From contig JAQGIC010000104.1 in the NCBI GenBank assembly GCA_028288725.1, positions 1 through 47,474 on the forward strand: a stretch of 47,474 nt of DNA, given 5' to 3'. The stretch is from Rhodospirillales bacterium. GTDB taxonomy: Bacteria > Pseudomonadota > Alphaproteobacteria > ATCC43930 > CGMCC-115725. Made by a program: the position numbers and the translations under genes. Numbering within the stretch: position 1 is the stretch's first letter; each line of letters begins with the position of its first letter. Under the pieces are notes generated by a model. The model ran no database searches and was not told the origin of the DNA. It saw only the letters and a program-made list of their open reading frames with translations. Shown piece by piece: positions 36,361 through 44,793 of the stretch.

Positions 36361-36382
36361 GTTTGGGTGAAGGCACCCAAAC
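36361..36382. terminator. Hairpin between ModA-like and hypothetical genes
   Basis: GTTTGGGT (36361-36368) and ACCCAAAC (36375-36382) form a perfect 8-bp stem with a 6-base loop, 35 bases past the ModA-like stop on the minus strand. No T-run follows, so it may instead be a leader or operator element for the hypothetical gene at 36269. Confidence 0.4.
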
Positions 36383-36416
36383 AGTCCGGATCGATTAATC
36401 CAGACCGGAAAGCGCG

Positions 36417-37190
36417 CTAGGGTTTGGCCGTCACCGGATCGAGCCCGAAGCTCTTGACTGTCGGTGCCGCGCCGGGCGAGGTCAGGAATTGGATGAAGGC
36501 CTTGGCCGCCGCCGGCTCCTTGGAGCCAGCCACGATGCCGGCCGCGTACGGGGTCATCTTCTGCACGCCGTCCGGCAGCGGACCGACCAGCTCGATGCCC
36601 TTGACCGTCACAAGCTCGCTCAGTTGCTGAAAGCCCAATTCCGCCTCGCCCCTGGCCACGATCTCGCCGACCGGCGTCGCCGGAATCATGCGGCTTTTGG
36701 AGGATATCTGGTCGGCGATGCCCAGCTTCCTGAACCCTTCGGTCGACAGGTAGACGCCGCTGGCACTGTCGGAATAGGCGATCGACTTGGCATCGAGCAG
36801 CGTCTGCCTCAGCGCCGCCACGGTCGAAATATCCGGCTTGGGCGCGCCGGCCTTGACCGCCATGCCGATATAGGAGCGCGCGATATCGACTCGGCTCGAC
36901 GGCTCGACCTTGCCCTGTTTGACGAGTTCGTCGAGGGCGGAGGCGACCATGAGCAGCACGTCCAGCGGCTCGCCGCGGGCCAGGCGGGCCGGGATCGCGT
37001 CATGGGTCGCCCCCATCGAGGGGCCGAGCACGATCTCGACCTTGTTATGCGTCGTCCGTTCGAATTCCGCGACCAGCGCCTGCGACGGGGCGGCGAACCC
37101 ACCGGAGGTTGCGACCTTGATGTCGGCCGCGGGGGCGGCCCCCGCGGTCAGCAGACCGGCCAAGGCGAACGCGAGCATACGCAAACTCAT
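36417..37190 (-). CDS. ModA-like periplasmic substrate-binding protein (orphan)
   Basis: 257 residues from ATG 37190, chosen for GGGAGGAAATTCC directly before it. It has a Sec signal (MSLRMLAFALAGLLTAGAAPA) and a type-II binding-protein fold opening with IKVATSGGFAAPSQALVAEFE, as in molybdate-binding ModA. The central hinge has SIAYSDSASGVYLSTEGFRKLG. No modB or modC is adjacent, and the sequence is of the broader ModA-like class (PF13531) often found alone, so molybdate is not assured. It is divergent from the aminotransferase. Confidence 0.82.
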   Translation of the reverse strand: MSLRMLAFALAGLLTAGAAPAADIKVATSGGFAAPSQALVAEFERTTHNKVEIVLGPSMGATHDAIPARLARGEPLDVLLMVASALDELVKQGKVEPSSRVDIARSYIGMAVKAGAPKPDISTVAALRQTLLDAKSIAYSDSASGVYLSTEGFRKLGIADQISSKSRMIPATPVGEIVARGEAELGFQQLSELVTVKGIELVGPLPDGVQKMTPYAAGIVAGSKEPAAAKAFIQFLTSPGAAPTVKSFGLDPVTAKP

Positions 37191-37342
37191 GGAATTTCCT
37201 CCCGACATCGCGGGGTTGCGCCCGCTTGAAGCATCAGCTTAGCCCAGCGGTTCAAAAATTGTATCCGTGACATTGTAACGGTGGCAGCGGACCCGGTTCT
37301 GCGGCGATGCTGAAACCCTCACCATCGCTTCGGAGAAGACCT

Positions 37343-38623
37343 GTGCCCGTTCCCGCCGACCTGTCGCCCGAAACCGTCGCGGCGATGGAAGCCCGCACCC
37401 GCGACCAGTTCGAAGCCTTCCGCGCCCGCGGGTTGAAGCTCGACATGACGCGCGGCAAGCCGTCGCCGGAACAGCTCGACCTGTCGAGCGGCCTGCTGAC
37501 CCTGCCGGGCAACGGCGACTATCTGAGCGAGGCCGGCGAGGACGCGCGCAACTACGGCGGCACCCAAGGGCTGCCCGAGGCTCGGCAGCTGTTCTCGGGC
37601 CTGCTCGACGCGCCGGCCGGGCAGATCGTGATCGGCGAGAACTCCAGCCTCGCGATCATGCATGACTGCCTGGTCTGGGCTCTGCTGAAGGGCGTGCCGG
37701 GCAGCACCGAGCCCTGGTCGCGCCATCCCGCACCCGGCTTCATCTGCCCGGTGCCGGGCTACGACCGGCATTTCGCCCTGTGCGAGGAATTCGGCTTTCG
37801 CCTGCTGCCGGTCGCGCTGACGGAGCAGGGGCCGGACATGGACGCGGTCGAGGCGCTGGCGGCCGACCCGACCGTCAAGGGCATGTGGTGCGTTCCGAAA
37901 TATTCAAACCCGACCGGCGCCGTCTATTCGGCCGCGACCGTGCGCCGCCTCGCCGCGATGAAGACCGGTGCGAAGGATTTCCGGCTGTTCTGGGACAATG
38001 CCTATGCCGTGCATGATCTGACCCCGACCCACCATGTCCTTCCCGACATTCTGACGCTGTCGGCCGAGGCCGGCCACCCGGATCGGCCGTTCCTGTTCGC
38101 CTCCACCTCCAAGATCACGCTCGCCGGCGCGGGCTTGGCCTTCTTCGCGGGATCTCCCGCCAATGTCGCCTGGTACCTGGCCCGCGTGGCCAAGCGGACG
38201 GTCGGCCCGGACAAGCTGAACCAGTTGCGCCACGTGCGGTTCTTGAAGGATTTCGACGGCATTCTGCGCCATATGGCCGCGCAGCGCCGCCTGCTCGCGC
38301 CGAAGTTCGACGCGACGCTGGACGCGCTCGACCGGCATCTGGCCGATCTGGGCACGGTCCGTTGGTCCCGGCCCGAGGGCGGCTATTTCATCAGCGTCGA
38401 TGCCATGGACGGCACGGCCAAACGGACGGTCGCGCTGGCGCGCGAGCTGGGCATCGCGCTCACGCCGGCCGGCGCCACCTGGCCCGGCGGCAACGATCCG
38501 AACGACCGCGTGCTGCGCCTGGCGCCGAGCTTTCCCAGCGTCGAGGCGGTCCGCGTCGCCGCCGAGGGCATCGCACTCTCAATCCGACTGGCGGCGCTGG
38601 AGAAGATGCGGGCGTCGCAATGA
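37343..38623 (+). CDS. Aminotransferase class I/II, AspT/MocR-like (PF12897 type)
   Basis: 426 residues from GTG 37343, preferred because GGAG lies seven bases upstream; an ATG at 37307 adds 12 residues without a ribosome site. The N-terminal block LKLDMTRGKPSPEQLDLS and ARNYGGTQGLPEARQLFSGLL are marks of the aspartate-aminotransferase subgroup 1c. The PLP site includes NPTGAVYS, DNAYAVHDL and the Schiff-base Lys in FASTSKITLAGAG near residue 255. It transfers amino groups between aspartate-like donors and 2-oxoglutarate. It is a single gene. Confidence 0.88.
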   Translation: MPVPADLSPETVAAMEARTRDQFEAFRARGLKLDMTRGKPSPEQLDLSSGLLTLPGNGDYLSEAGEDARNYGGTQGLPEARQLFSGLLDAPAGQIVIGENSSLAIMHDCLVWALLKGVPGSTEPWSRHPAPGFICPVPGYDRHFALCEEFGFRLLPVALTEQGPDMDAVEALAADPTVKGMWCVPKYSNPTGAVYSAATVRRLAAMKTGAKDFRLFWDNAYAVHDLTPTHHVLPDILTLSAEAGHPDRPFLFASTSKITLAGAGLAFFAGSPANVAWYLARVAKRTVGPDKLNQLRHVRFLKDFDGILRHMAAQRRLLAPKFDATLDALDRHLADLGTVRWSRPEGGYFISVDAMDGTAKRTVALARELGIALTPAGATWPGGNDPNDRVLRLAPSFPSVEAVRVAAEGIALSIRLAALEKMRASQ

Positions 38624-38750
38624 CCCGAACCTGCGACAAAGGACGGCAGCCTGGATGCGAGCCGGAATTCGCCTCCCCTTGATGGATCAAAATTCCGCCA
38701 CATATGTTAACAGCGCGAACTAGATCATATGTTTAGAGACGGATTCGGCG

Positions 38751-38771
38751 ATCATGTCGAGCGGACATGAT
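38751..38771. promoter_or_regulatory. Perfect 8-bp inverted repeat, operator candidate
   Basis: ATCATGTC (38751-38758) and GACATGAT (38764-38771) flank a 5-base spacer, 36 bases before the start of a small membrane protein gene. Two CATATGTT octamers lie just upstream at 38701-38708 and 38726-38733, 25 bases apart. Together they suggest a regulated promoter. Confidence 0.5.
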
Positions 38772-38806
38772 TGCATCCGGCTCTAAGGGGCGAGAGGAGA
38801 CGGGCT

Positions 38807-38977
38807 ATGACGTGGTTGGAAATCGGCCTGCTCTGGATCGTGCTCTCAGTCGCCGTGCCTGTCCTCTTGGGACTACGCTATACTCAACTGAAAGAGTATC
38901 GGCAAAGACTGGCGCGCGCGCGAATCCATTTCCATCGGTTTCATGTCGGCCATCGTCTGCCGCGATTGGTCCGCTGA
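38807..38977 (+). CDS. Small single-helix membrane protein, 56 residues
   Basis: ATG 38807 is preceded by GAGGAGACGGGCT, a good ribosome site. The product has one membrane helix (WLEIGLLWIVLSVAVPVLLG, about residues 3-22), then a basic tail rich in Arg and His (YRQRLARARIHFHRFHVGHR). Positive charges after the helix suggest the C-terminus faces the cytoplasm. No family is recognised. It has its own palindromic upstream region, which supports it being expressed on its own. Confidence 0.5.
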   Translation: MTWLEIGLLWIVLSVAVPVLLGLRYTQLKEYRQRLARARIHFHRFHVGHRLPRLVR

Positions 38978-38990
38978 AGCGCCGGTCCCT

Positions 38991-39251
38991 TTACCAGAGC
39001 GGAATCATCATGCGGGCGAACAGCATGTCGTCCTGCGTGGCGGCATGGATGACCATGCAATGCTCGTGATCTTCGGTCCAGGTGAAGGCGTCGAAGCAGG
39101 CGCTGGATCCGTGCTCGGGAGAGGCCGATCCGTCGTAGGGCACCGAGAATGAAATGGGTCGCGCCACAATGGCCCCCGGGTTGAAGATGCTACACGAACG
39201 CGAACGCCCGTCAGCCGCGATAGCGCTTGCGAATATGCCCGAATCGGTCAT
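38991..39251 (-). CDS. Putative small hypothetical protein, 86 residues
   Basis: An open frame from ATG 39251 to TAA at 38991 overlaps the end of the RraA-type gene by 41 bases. Codons after the overlap prefer G/C at the third position, and the composition (DAFTWTEDHEHCMVIHAATQ) looks protein-like, but there is no clear ribosome site and I know no family. It would be the last gene of the minus-strand catabolic operon. A chance frame is possible. Confidence 0.3.
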   Translation of the reverse strand: MTDSGIFASAIAADGRSRSCSIFNPGAIVARPISFSVPYDGSASPEHGSSACFDAFTWTEDHEHCMVIHAATQDDMLFARMMIPLW

Positions 39252-39918
39252 AGCGGCGATAAGCTTCTCGCCGATCTCCGCCCGCCTCAATAACCTTGAG
39301 GATCTGGCGTTCCGCGTCTTCAACCTTTGAAGCATCTGCGAGTACGTCAGCAGCTACTCCAGCGGGCACGACAACGAGGCCGTCCATGTCGCAACACAGA
39401 ATGTCGCCCGGCGCGACCGCGACCGGAGTACCCGCCTGTCCCGGCAACGTGACCGGCCCTCCCACGGCCGTCACAGCCCACACACCCTTGGCGGCACGGG
39501 GAGTAACGAAGCGCGCGACGCTAGGCAAACCCATTTCCATGAGTTCGGCCCTATCGCGTACACCGCCGTCCGTTACGAAGCCTACGGCCCCTGCCTTTTT
39601 GAACGTCCGCGCAACGAGCCCTCCAATGGTGGCGCCGACGCGGTGATCGCCGGCATCGACGACGACAACACTTCCGGCTGCGACCACCGCGTCGACATCG
39701 AACATCGTCGCCAGGGGGCTCGACATCGCCGTGGCATCGGCCTCCGATCGTCCGGCGACGCAGACCGCGCGCCCGACAAAGCTGACGTCTTGCGAAAGCG
39801 GTCGGAGCTCCGCGGAAACCACTTGGTGCTTGAGGCCCATCTCGTATAGCACATCGGCCAAAACACCCGTCGGGACCTGCGCGAGTGCGGCAATCACACT
39901 ATCGTCCGGGGGCGTCAT
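39211..39918 (-). CDS. RraA-like aldolase / oxaloacetate decarboxylase family protein
   Basis: 235 residues of the RraA/HMG-CHA aldolase family. The motif associated with catalytic members, G-X20-R-D-X2-E/D, is present as Gly100, Arg121, Asp122 and Glu125 (DGGVRDRAE). This argues for a divalent-metal-dependent retro-aldolase or beta-decarboxylase acting on a hydroxylated 2-oxo acid, giving pyruvate or a similar product, rather than an RNase E inhibitor. Its ATG overlaps the Ldh-type gene stop by four bases. It is the probable cleavage step of the operon. Confidence 0.85.
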   Translation of the reverse strand: MTPPDDSVIAALAQVPTGVLADVLYEMGLKHQVVSAELRPLSQDVSFVGRAVCVAGRSEADATAMSSPLATMFDVDAVVAAGSVVVVDAGDHRVGATIGGLVARTFKKAGAVGFVTDGGVRDRAELMEMGLPSVARFVTPRAAKGVWAVTAVGGPVTLPGQAGTPVAVAPGDILCCDMDGLVVVPAGVAADVLADASKVEDAERQILKVIEAGGDRREAYRRYDRFGHIRKRYRG

Positions 39919-40994
39919 CGAGCGGCTCCCGGAAGATTGACCGTAACGCCGATTTCTGCAGCAAGCGTCTCCAGCTTTGTCAGCACGGACGGCTCGATCG
40001 GCACACCGTCCGCCAGCGCCCGCAGATGGCGCCGCTGTTCGGGCTCGCCGGCTACGATGATCTCATCGACGCCTGGAGCGCGCTCGGAGGATTTGATCAT
40101 GTCGAGGTAGAACGCCATCCGCTCCTCGAACAAGCTGCGATCCATGAAAACCCCAGGGTCGATCACCAACGCGAAGTGCCCGAGGCTCTGCGACCTGTCC
40201 GGCACGCCGTAGAGCTCGCGCAACTCGCGGCCTAGCGCCCCGCCGGTCAGCACGCCGGCGAGGATCTCGAGCATCATGGTGATGCCGAAACCCTTGTAGC
40301 CGCCGATCGGCAGGATCCAGCCGCCGTTGATGATCTTGCCCGGGTCCGTCGTCGGCTTGCCATCGGCGTCGACGCCAGTGCCGGGCGGCACCTCGAGCCC
40401 CTTTTCCGCCGCCATCAAGATCTTGCCGCGGGCGAGAACACCCATGGCCAGATCGAGCACGAACGGCTCGCGGCCACGAACCGGTGCGGCAAAGGTCAGA
40501 GGCAGCGGGCCGGTCATGCGGGTCAATCCGCCCCAGACCGGCATGTTCGGCGCACCATTGCTGGTCAGAAGCGTTACCAGTCCCCGCTCGACGGGCTTGC
40601 GGGCGTAATAGGCGCCTTCGCCATAATGGTTGCTGTTGGTCACCGCGGCGACCCCGACGCCGGTCGCCTGTGCCTTGACGATCGCCGCGTCCACAGCGCG
40701 ATCCATCACGACGGCGCCAAGCCCGTCCTGGGCATCGATCAGCACCGCCGAGGGGCTTTCGCGTAGCACCACGCCCTTGCGCCCCGGCCGAAAGCCGCCG
40801 CCCCTGATCTTTTCGACATAGACCGGCAGCCGCATCACGCCATGCGAATGCATGCCGCGGGCATCGGCCGTCGCCAAGGTATCGGCAACCAGTGCAGCCT
40901 CGTCGATCGGCACGCCCGCGGCGAGAAGCAGGCTCTCGGCGAGATGGCGTAAGGCCTCGAAGGGAATCAGAGCGGGCGGCATCGGCGGCTCCAT
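39915..40994 (-). CDS. Ldh family (malate/L-lactate/ureidoglycolate dehydrogenase type) oxidoreductase
   Basis: 359 residues of the type-2 malate/lactate dehydrogenase fold. Family marks are DARGMHSHGVMRLPVYVEKIRGGG near residue 46, TNSNHYGEGAYYARK with the catalytic His near residue 122, and GGYKGFGITMMLEILAGVLTGG near residue 233. Members use NAD(P) to interconvert 2-hydroxy and 2-oxo acids, including diketogulonate, ureidoglycolate and imino acids. It lies between the transporter genes and the RraA-type aldolase, so it likely makes the oxo acid the aldolase splits. A second Met five residues in is an alternative start. Confidence 0.87.
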   Translation of the reverse strand: MEPPMPPALIPFEALRHLAESLLLAAGVPIDEAALVADTLATADARGMHSHGVMRLPVYVEKIRGGGFRPGRKGVVLRESPSAVLIDAQDGLGAVVMDRAVDAAIVKAQATGVGVAAVTNSNHYGEGAYYARKPVERGLVTLLTSNGAPNMPVWGGLTRMTGPLPLTFAAPVRGREPFVLDLAMGVLARGKILMAAEKGLEVPPGTGVDADGKPTTDPGKIINGGWILPIGGYKGFGITMMLEILAGVLTGGALGRELRELYGVPDRSQSLGHFALVIDPGVFMDRSLFEERMAFYLDMIKSSERAPGVDEIIVAGEPEQRRHLRALADGVPIEPSVLTKLETLAAEIGVTVNLPGAAR

Positions 40995-41075
40995 CGGTTC
41001 TTGTGTCTGGTCCAGGGCGGCCGGGAGCGAGCCGGCGGCGCCCTGCCGGGCCGGAACCTGGCAGGGCGCGTCTCG

Positions 41076-41861
41076 TCAGAGCGGCGGCAGGCTCGGCAGG
41101 TCGACCCCGACCCATTTTTTGTAGATCTGGCCCAGATCGCCATTGTTGATGTGGAACCAGATGAAGGTGTTGACCCACTGGCGCAACTCGGGCTCGCTCC
41201 GTCGCATGGCCGCCGAATAATAGCTGCGGCGCAGCAGGAACTTGCTCTCGAAGTTCTTGTCCGGGTAGCGCGGGATCATGGAACGGGCGATAATCTCGCT
41301 CGACGAATAGGCATCGACCTGCCCGGTCGCCAGCGCCGCCATGGCCGAGGCCTCGTCGTCGAAGCGGATGATCTGCGTGCCCGGCGGGGCCGCGTTGACC
41401 AGATCGGTCTCGTTGGTGGTGCCGCGCGCGACGCCGACTTTTTTGCCCACCAGATCCTTCGGCTCGGCGATCGCGACCGCCTTCGGCGCGAAGATCACCG
41501 CGTTGATCGCGCCATAGGGTGTCGAGAACGCGACCGCCTTGGCGCGCTCCGGCGTGACGCTGAAGGTCGACATGGTGATATCGACACGATTGGTCTGCAG
41601 ATAGGGGATGCGGTTCGAGCTCGTCACCGGCACGACCTCGAGCTCGACGCCGAGATCCTTGGCGAGCAGCTTAGCGGTCTCCACATCGGCGCCGTCGGGC
41701 TGCATTTTTTCGTTCTGGATGCCGAAGGGGGCTGCCGTAATGTCGATCGCGACGCGGATCTTGCCGCGTTTGACGATGTCGTCGAGCGAGTCGGCCTTGG
41801 CGCTGCAGATGCCGAGCGCGGTGGCCATCAGCAGGCTTGCGGCGATGATAGAGCGTCTCAT
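41076..41861 (-). CDS. ABC transporter substrate-binding protein, polar amino acid (family 3) type
   Basis: 261 residues with a signal peptide (MRRSIIAASLLMATALGICSA, cleavage near AKADS). The mature part starts with LDDIVKRGKIRVAIDITAAPFGI and has DGADVETAKLLAKDLGVELE and a PYLQTNRVDI segment, all typical of bacterial extracellular solute-binding family 3. GGGAGGAAGGATC precedes the ATG. The ligand-contact Arg/Asp pattern of amino-acid binders is only partly evident, and the enzyme genes suggest the real ligand may be a polyhydroxy or amino acid. Confidence 0.88.
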   Translation of the reverse strand: MRRSIIAASLLMATALGICSAKADSLDDIVKRGKIRVAIDITAAPFGIQNEKMQPDGADVETAKLLAKDLGVELEVVPVTSSNRIPYLQTNRVDITMSTFSVTPERAKAVAFSTPYGAINAVIFAPKAVAIAEPKDLVGKKVGVARGTTNETDLVNAAPPGTQIIRFDDEASAMAALATGQVDAYSSSEIIARSMIPRYPDKNFESKFLLRRSYYSAAMRRSEPELRQWVNTFIWFHINNGDLGQIYKKWVGVDLPSLPPL

Positions 41862-41900
41862 GATCCTTCCTCCCGTTGGTTCTTCGTTTTTCTATGTTTC

Positions 41901-42632
41901 TCAGTTGATTGCCGACGAAATGAATTGCCGGAATTCCGGTGTCGCCGGTTCGACGAACAGGCGGCTCGGTGGCCCCTGCTCATGAATTTTGCCCTGGTGC
42001 ATGAACACGACCTCGTTCGCGACGCGGCGGGCGAAATCCATCTCGTGCGTCACAAGAATCATGGTCATGCCTTCGCGGGCGAGGCCTTCCATGACCCGCA
42101 GCACTTCCTCCTTCAGCTCTGGGTCGAGTGCCGAGGTGACCTCGTCGAACAGCATCACCTTGGGGCTCATGGCGAGCGACCTGGCGATGGCGACGCGCTG
42201 CTGCTGGCCGCCCGAGAGCTGCTCCGGATAGGCGCCGATCTTGTCCCCGAGGCCGACCTGGTTCAGCACCCGCTCGGCGATGGCGTGTCCCTCGGCGGTC
42301 GACATTTTCTTCACAAGCGAGAGCGCCAGCGTCACGTTGCGTTCGACGGTGAGGTGAGGGAACAGGTTGTAGCTCTGAAAGACGATGCCGATTTCCTGGC
42401 GCAGGGCACGCAGGGTGGCCTCGTTCTGCTCGACGCGCCGGCCGTCGACGACGATCTCGCCGGCATTGATCCTCTCGAGCCCGTTGATGCAGCGCAGCAG
42501 CGTGCTCTTGCCCGATCCCGAACGGCCCACGAGTGCCACGACGGTGCCGCGCTCGACCGCCAGCGAGACGTCCTTCAGCACGCTCAGGCTGCCGTAGCTC
42601 TTACGCACTCCGGACAGGTTGACGATGGCCAT
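41901..42632 (-). CDS. ABC transporter ATP-binding protein, polar amino acid type
   Basis: 243 residues. Walker A GRSGSGKST (about 34-42), Q-loop in GIVFQSYNLFPHLTV, signature LSGGQQQRVAIARSLA near residue 137, Walker B VMLFDEVTSALD near residue 159 and switch His in LVTHEMDF. It is in the GlnQ/HisP/ArtP class. The start overlaps the end of the preceding permease gene by 32 bases, with GGAGGACCC before the ATG. It powers the importer encoded by its four-gene set. Confidence 0.93.
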   Translation of the reverse strand: MAIVNLSGVRKSYGSLSVLKDVSLAVERGTVVALVGRSGSGKSTLLRCINGLERINAGEIVVDGRRVEQNEATLRALRQEIGIVFQSYNLFPHLTVERNVTLALSLVKKMSTAEGHAIAERVLNQVGLGDKIGAYPEQLSGGQQQRVAIARSLAMSPKVMLFDEVTSALDPELKEEVLRVMEGLAREGMTMILVTHEMDFARRVANEVVFMHQGKIHEQGPPSRLFVEPATPEFRQFISSAIN

Positions 42633-43266
42633 GGGTCCTCCGTTCGAGCCAACGGCTCAATATCGACAGTGGAAAGCAGGTCGAAAAGTAGATCACCGCG
42701 ACGCAGGCGAAGACCGGCAGCGGCTGGAAGGTCACGTTGTTGACGAGCTGGCCGGCACGGGCGAGTTCGACGAAGCCCACGAGCGAGGTCAGCGAGGTGT
42801 TCTTGACGATCTGCACCATGAACCCGACGGTCGGCGGCAGCGCCAGGCGCAGGGCTTGCGGGATGATGACGTAGCCGAGCATCTCGAAGCGGGAGAGGCC
42901 GAGCGAAGCAGCACTCTCCCACTGTCCCTTTGGGATGGCCTCGATCGAGCCACGCCAGATCTCGGCGAAGAAGGCGCTCGAATAAAGCGTCAGTGCGATT
43001 GCGGCGGCCATCAGCGCCGGCAGGTCCATGCCGAGCAGGTTGAGCCCGAAATACCAGATGAACAGCTGGATCAGCAGCGGCATGCCCTGGATGATCTGGA
43101 TATAGCCGCTCGCGACCATCCGCAGCACGCGCAGGGTCGAGATCCGCCAGAGCGCCAGGATCGCGCCGACGATGCCGCCGCCGAAAAACGCGATCAGCGA
43201 CAGGGCGATCGTCCAGAGCGCCGCCTGGGCAAGGAACAGGATGTCGTTGGGGTTGAAGCTGCGCAT
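42601..43266 (-). CDS. ABC transporter permease, polar amino acid (His/Glu/Gln/Arg) type
   Basis: 221 residues with five membrane helices and the EAA loop EIWRGSIEAIPKGQWESAASLGLS near residue 117, which docks with the ATPase. The sequence IQGMPLLIQLFIWYFGL matches the HisM/GltK family. The gene begins five bases after the companion permease ends and overlaps the ATPase gene by 32 bases, an unusually long same-strand overlap. The last dozen residues (LERRTHGHRQPVRSA) fall within that overlap. Confidence 0.9.
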   Translation of the reverse strand: MRSFNPNDILFLAQAALWTIALSLIAFFGGGIVGAILALWRISTLRVLRMVASGYIQIIQGMPLLIQLFIWYFGLNLLGMDLPALMAAAIALTLYSSAFFAEIWRGSIEAIPKGQWESAASLGLSRFEMLGYVIIPQALRLALPPTVGFMVQIVKNTSLTSLVGFVELARAGQLVNNVTFQPLPVFACVAVIYFSTCFPLSILSRWLERRTHGHRQPVRSA

Positions 43267-43271
43267 CGTCG

Positions 43272-43952
43272 TTACGCCCTGGCCAAGGCGCGGCGGCGCG
43301 GAAACAGGAATCGGGCCAGAAACGCCAGGACGAAACGCATGACATAGGTCAGCCCGAGGTATACGGCGCCGCAGACGAAATAGACTTCCATCGAGCGGAA
43401 GTTCTCCGACTGGATGCGATTGCCATAGGCAGTCAGCTCTTCGGCACCGACGGCCGAAACGATGCTGGAGGCGAGCATCATCAGGATGAACTGGCTGACG
43501 AGTGCCGGGTAGACGCGCTCGAGCGCCTGCAGCAGCACGACATGCAGGAACGCCTGCGTCCGTGACAGGCCGAGGGATGTCGCCGCCTCGACCTGGCTGC
43601 GGTGGACGTTCTCGATGCCCGCGCGCACGATCTCGGTGGAATAGGCTCCGGTGTTGAAGATCAGGGCCAGGATCGCCGCCTCGGTCGCCGAGAGCCGAAG
43701 GCCCGTTGCCGGCAAGCCGAAATAGAACAGGAACAGCTGGACCAGCAGCGGCGTGTTGCGGACGATCTCGACATAGCCGCCCGCGACCGCGCGCAGCGCG
43801 CGGTTGGACGAGTTGCGGCAGACAGCGCCCCCGATACCGACCGCCAGTCCCGCCGCCATGGCGATGGCCGAGAACAACAGGGTGTTGATCGCGCCCTCGA
43901 CGAGCAGCGGCCAGTATCGAAACACCTCACCGAATTGGAATGTGTAGCCCAC
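43272..43952 (-). CDS. ABC transporter permease, polar amino acid type (second permease)
   Basis: 226 residues with five helices and the EAA loop EIVRAGIENVHRSQVEAATSLGLS near residue 130. The segment GYVEIVRNTPLLVQLFLFYFGLP is family-typical. It starts with GTG, AAAGGGA six bases upstream. It forms the heterodimeric membrane channel with the following permease. It is downstream of the SDR gene in the same direction with a gap of about 50 bases. Confidence 0.9.
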   Translation of the reverse strand: MGYTFQFGEVFRYWPLLVEGAINTLLFSAIAMAAGLAVGIGGAVCRNSSNRALRAVAGGYVEIVRNTPLLVQLFLFYFGLPATGLRLSATEAAILALIFNTGAYSTEIVRAGIENVHRSQVEAATSLGLSRTQAFLHVVLLQALERVYPALVSQFILMMLASSIVSAVGAEELTAYGNRIQSENFRSMEVYFVCGAVYLGLTYVMRFVLAFLARFLFPRRRALARA

Positions 43953-44004
43953 CGTCGATCCCTTTCAGGTGGTATCCGGAAGCCGGTCTCGGGCCGGCAA
44001 GGTT

Positions 44005-44781
44005 CTAGAGGCGCGGCGTCCCCTCCGCGATGTAGCCGCCGTCGACATAGAGGATGGCGCCGGTGATGTAAGGCGTCTTGCCGGAGGCGAGGAATGCCAC
44101 GGCACGCCCGATGTCCTCCGGCTCGCCGATCCGCCCCATCGGCACTTTCTTGAGCGTCGCCTGCTGCAGGGCGACGTCGGCCGGTGCCGTGCTCTTGTAG
44201 AGCGGCAGGTTGATCTCGGTGCTGATCGTGCCGGGCGCCACGGCATTGACGGTGACGCCGTGCGGCGCGAGTTCGACGGCCAATTGCTTGGTGAACATGT
44301 CGATCGCGGCCTTGCTCGTGCAGTACGAGCCCATCGCAGCCTTGGCGACCCGGCCGTGGATCGAGGAGATGTTGACGATCCGCCCGGTGCCGCGCGCGAT
44401 CATGGCCGGCGCGACCGCGCGGGCGCAGTGGTAGCAGCCGTAGAGGTTGGTGCGCAGCACCCGGTCCCAGTCCTCATAGCTGTCCTCGATGATCGATTTG
44501 CGCGACAGCGTGCCGGCATTGTTGACGAGGATGTCGACCTTGCCGAACCGCTGGGTGACCGCCTCGACCATCGCCGCGACGTCGTCGGACCGCGAGACGT
44601 CGGCGCGGAAGGCCGCGGCCTGTCCCAGCTCGGCCGCCAATGCCTCGGCGCGGTCGACGTTGTCGCGGTCCACGATCGCGACGGTCGCCCCCTCCGCCGC
44701 GAGCGCCGCGACGATGGCCCGGCCGATGCCACGGCCCCCGCCGGTCACGATCGCGACCTTCCCTGCCAGCTCAAGATCCAC
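44005..44781 (-). CDS. SDR family oxidoreductase (catabolic operon)
   Basis: 258 residues of the classical SDR family: TGGGRGIG (13-20), NNAG near residue 90, Ser in NISSIHG, and the catalytic Tyr and Lys in GSYCTSKAA near residues 154 and 158. The C-terminal PYITGAILYVDGGYIAEG is usual. It starts with GTG after AGGGAGCGGGAC, 12 bases from the GntR gene stop. With a divergent SMP-30 lactonase, a role oxidising a sugar or sugar acid at a hydroxyl is likely, though not proven. Confidence 0.9.
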   Translation of the reverse strand: MDLELAGKVAIVTGGGRGIGRAIVAALAAEGATVAIVDRDNVDRAEALAAELGQAAAFRADVSRSDDVAAMVEAVTQRFGKVDILVNNAGTLSRKSIIEDSYEDWDRVLRTNLYGCYHCARAVAPAMIARGTGRIVNISSIHGRVAKAAMGSYCTSKAAIDMFTKQLAVELAPHGVTVNAVAPGTISTEINLPLYKSTAPADVALQQATLKKVPMGRIGEPEDIGRAVAFLASGKTPYITGAILYVDGGYIAEGTPRL

Positions 44782-44793
44782 GTCCCGCTCCCT

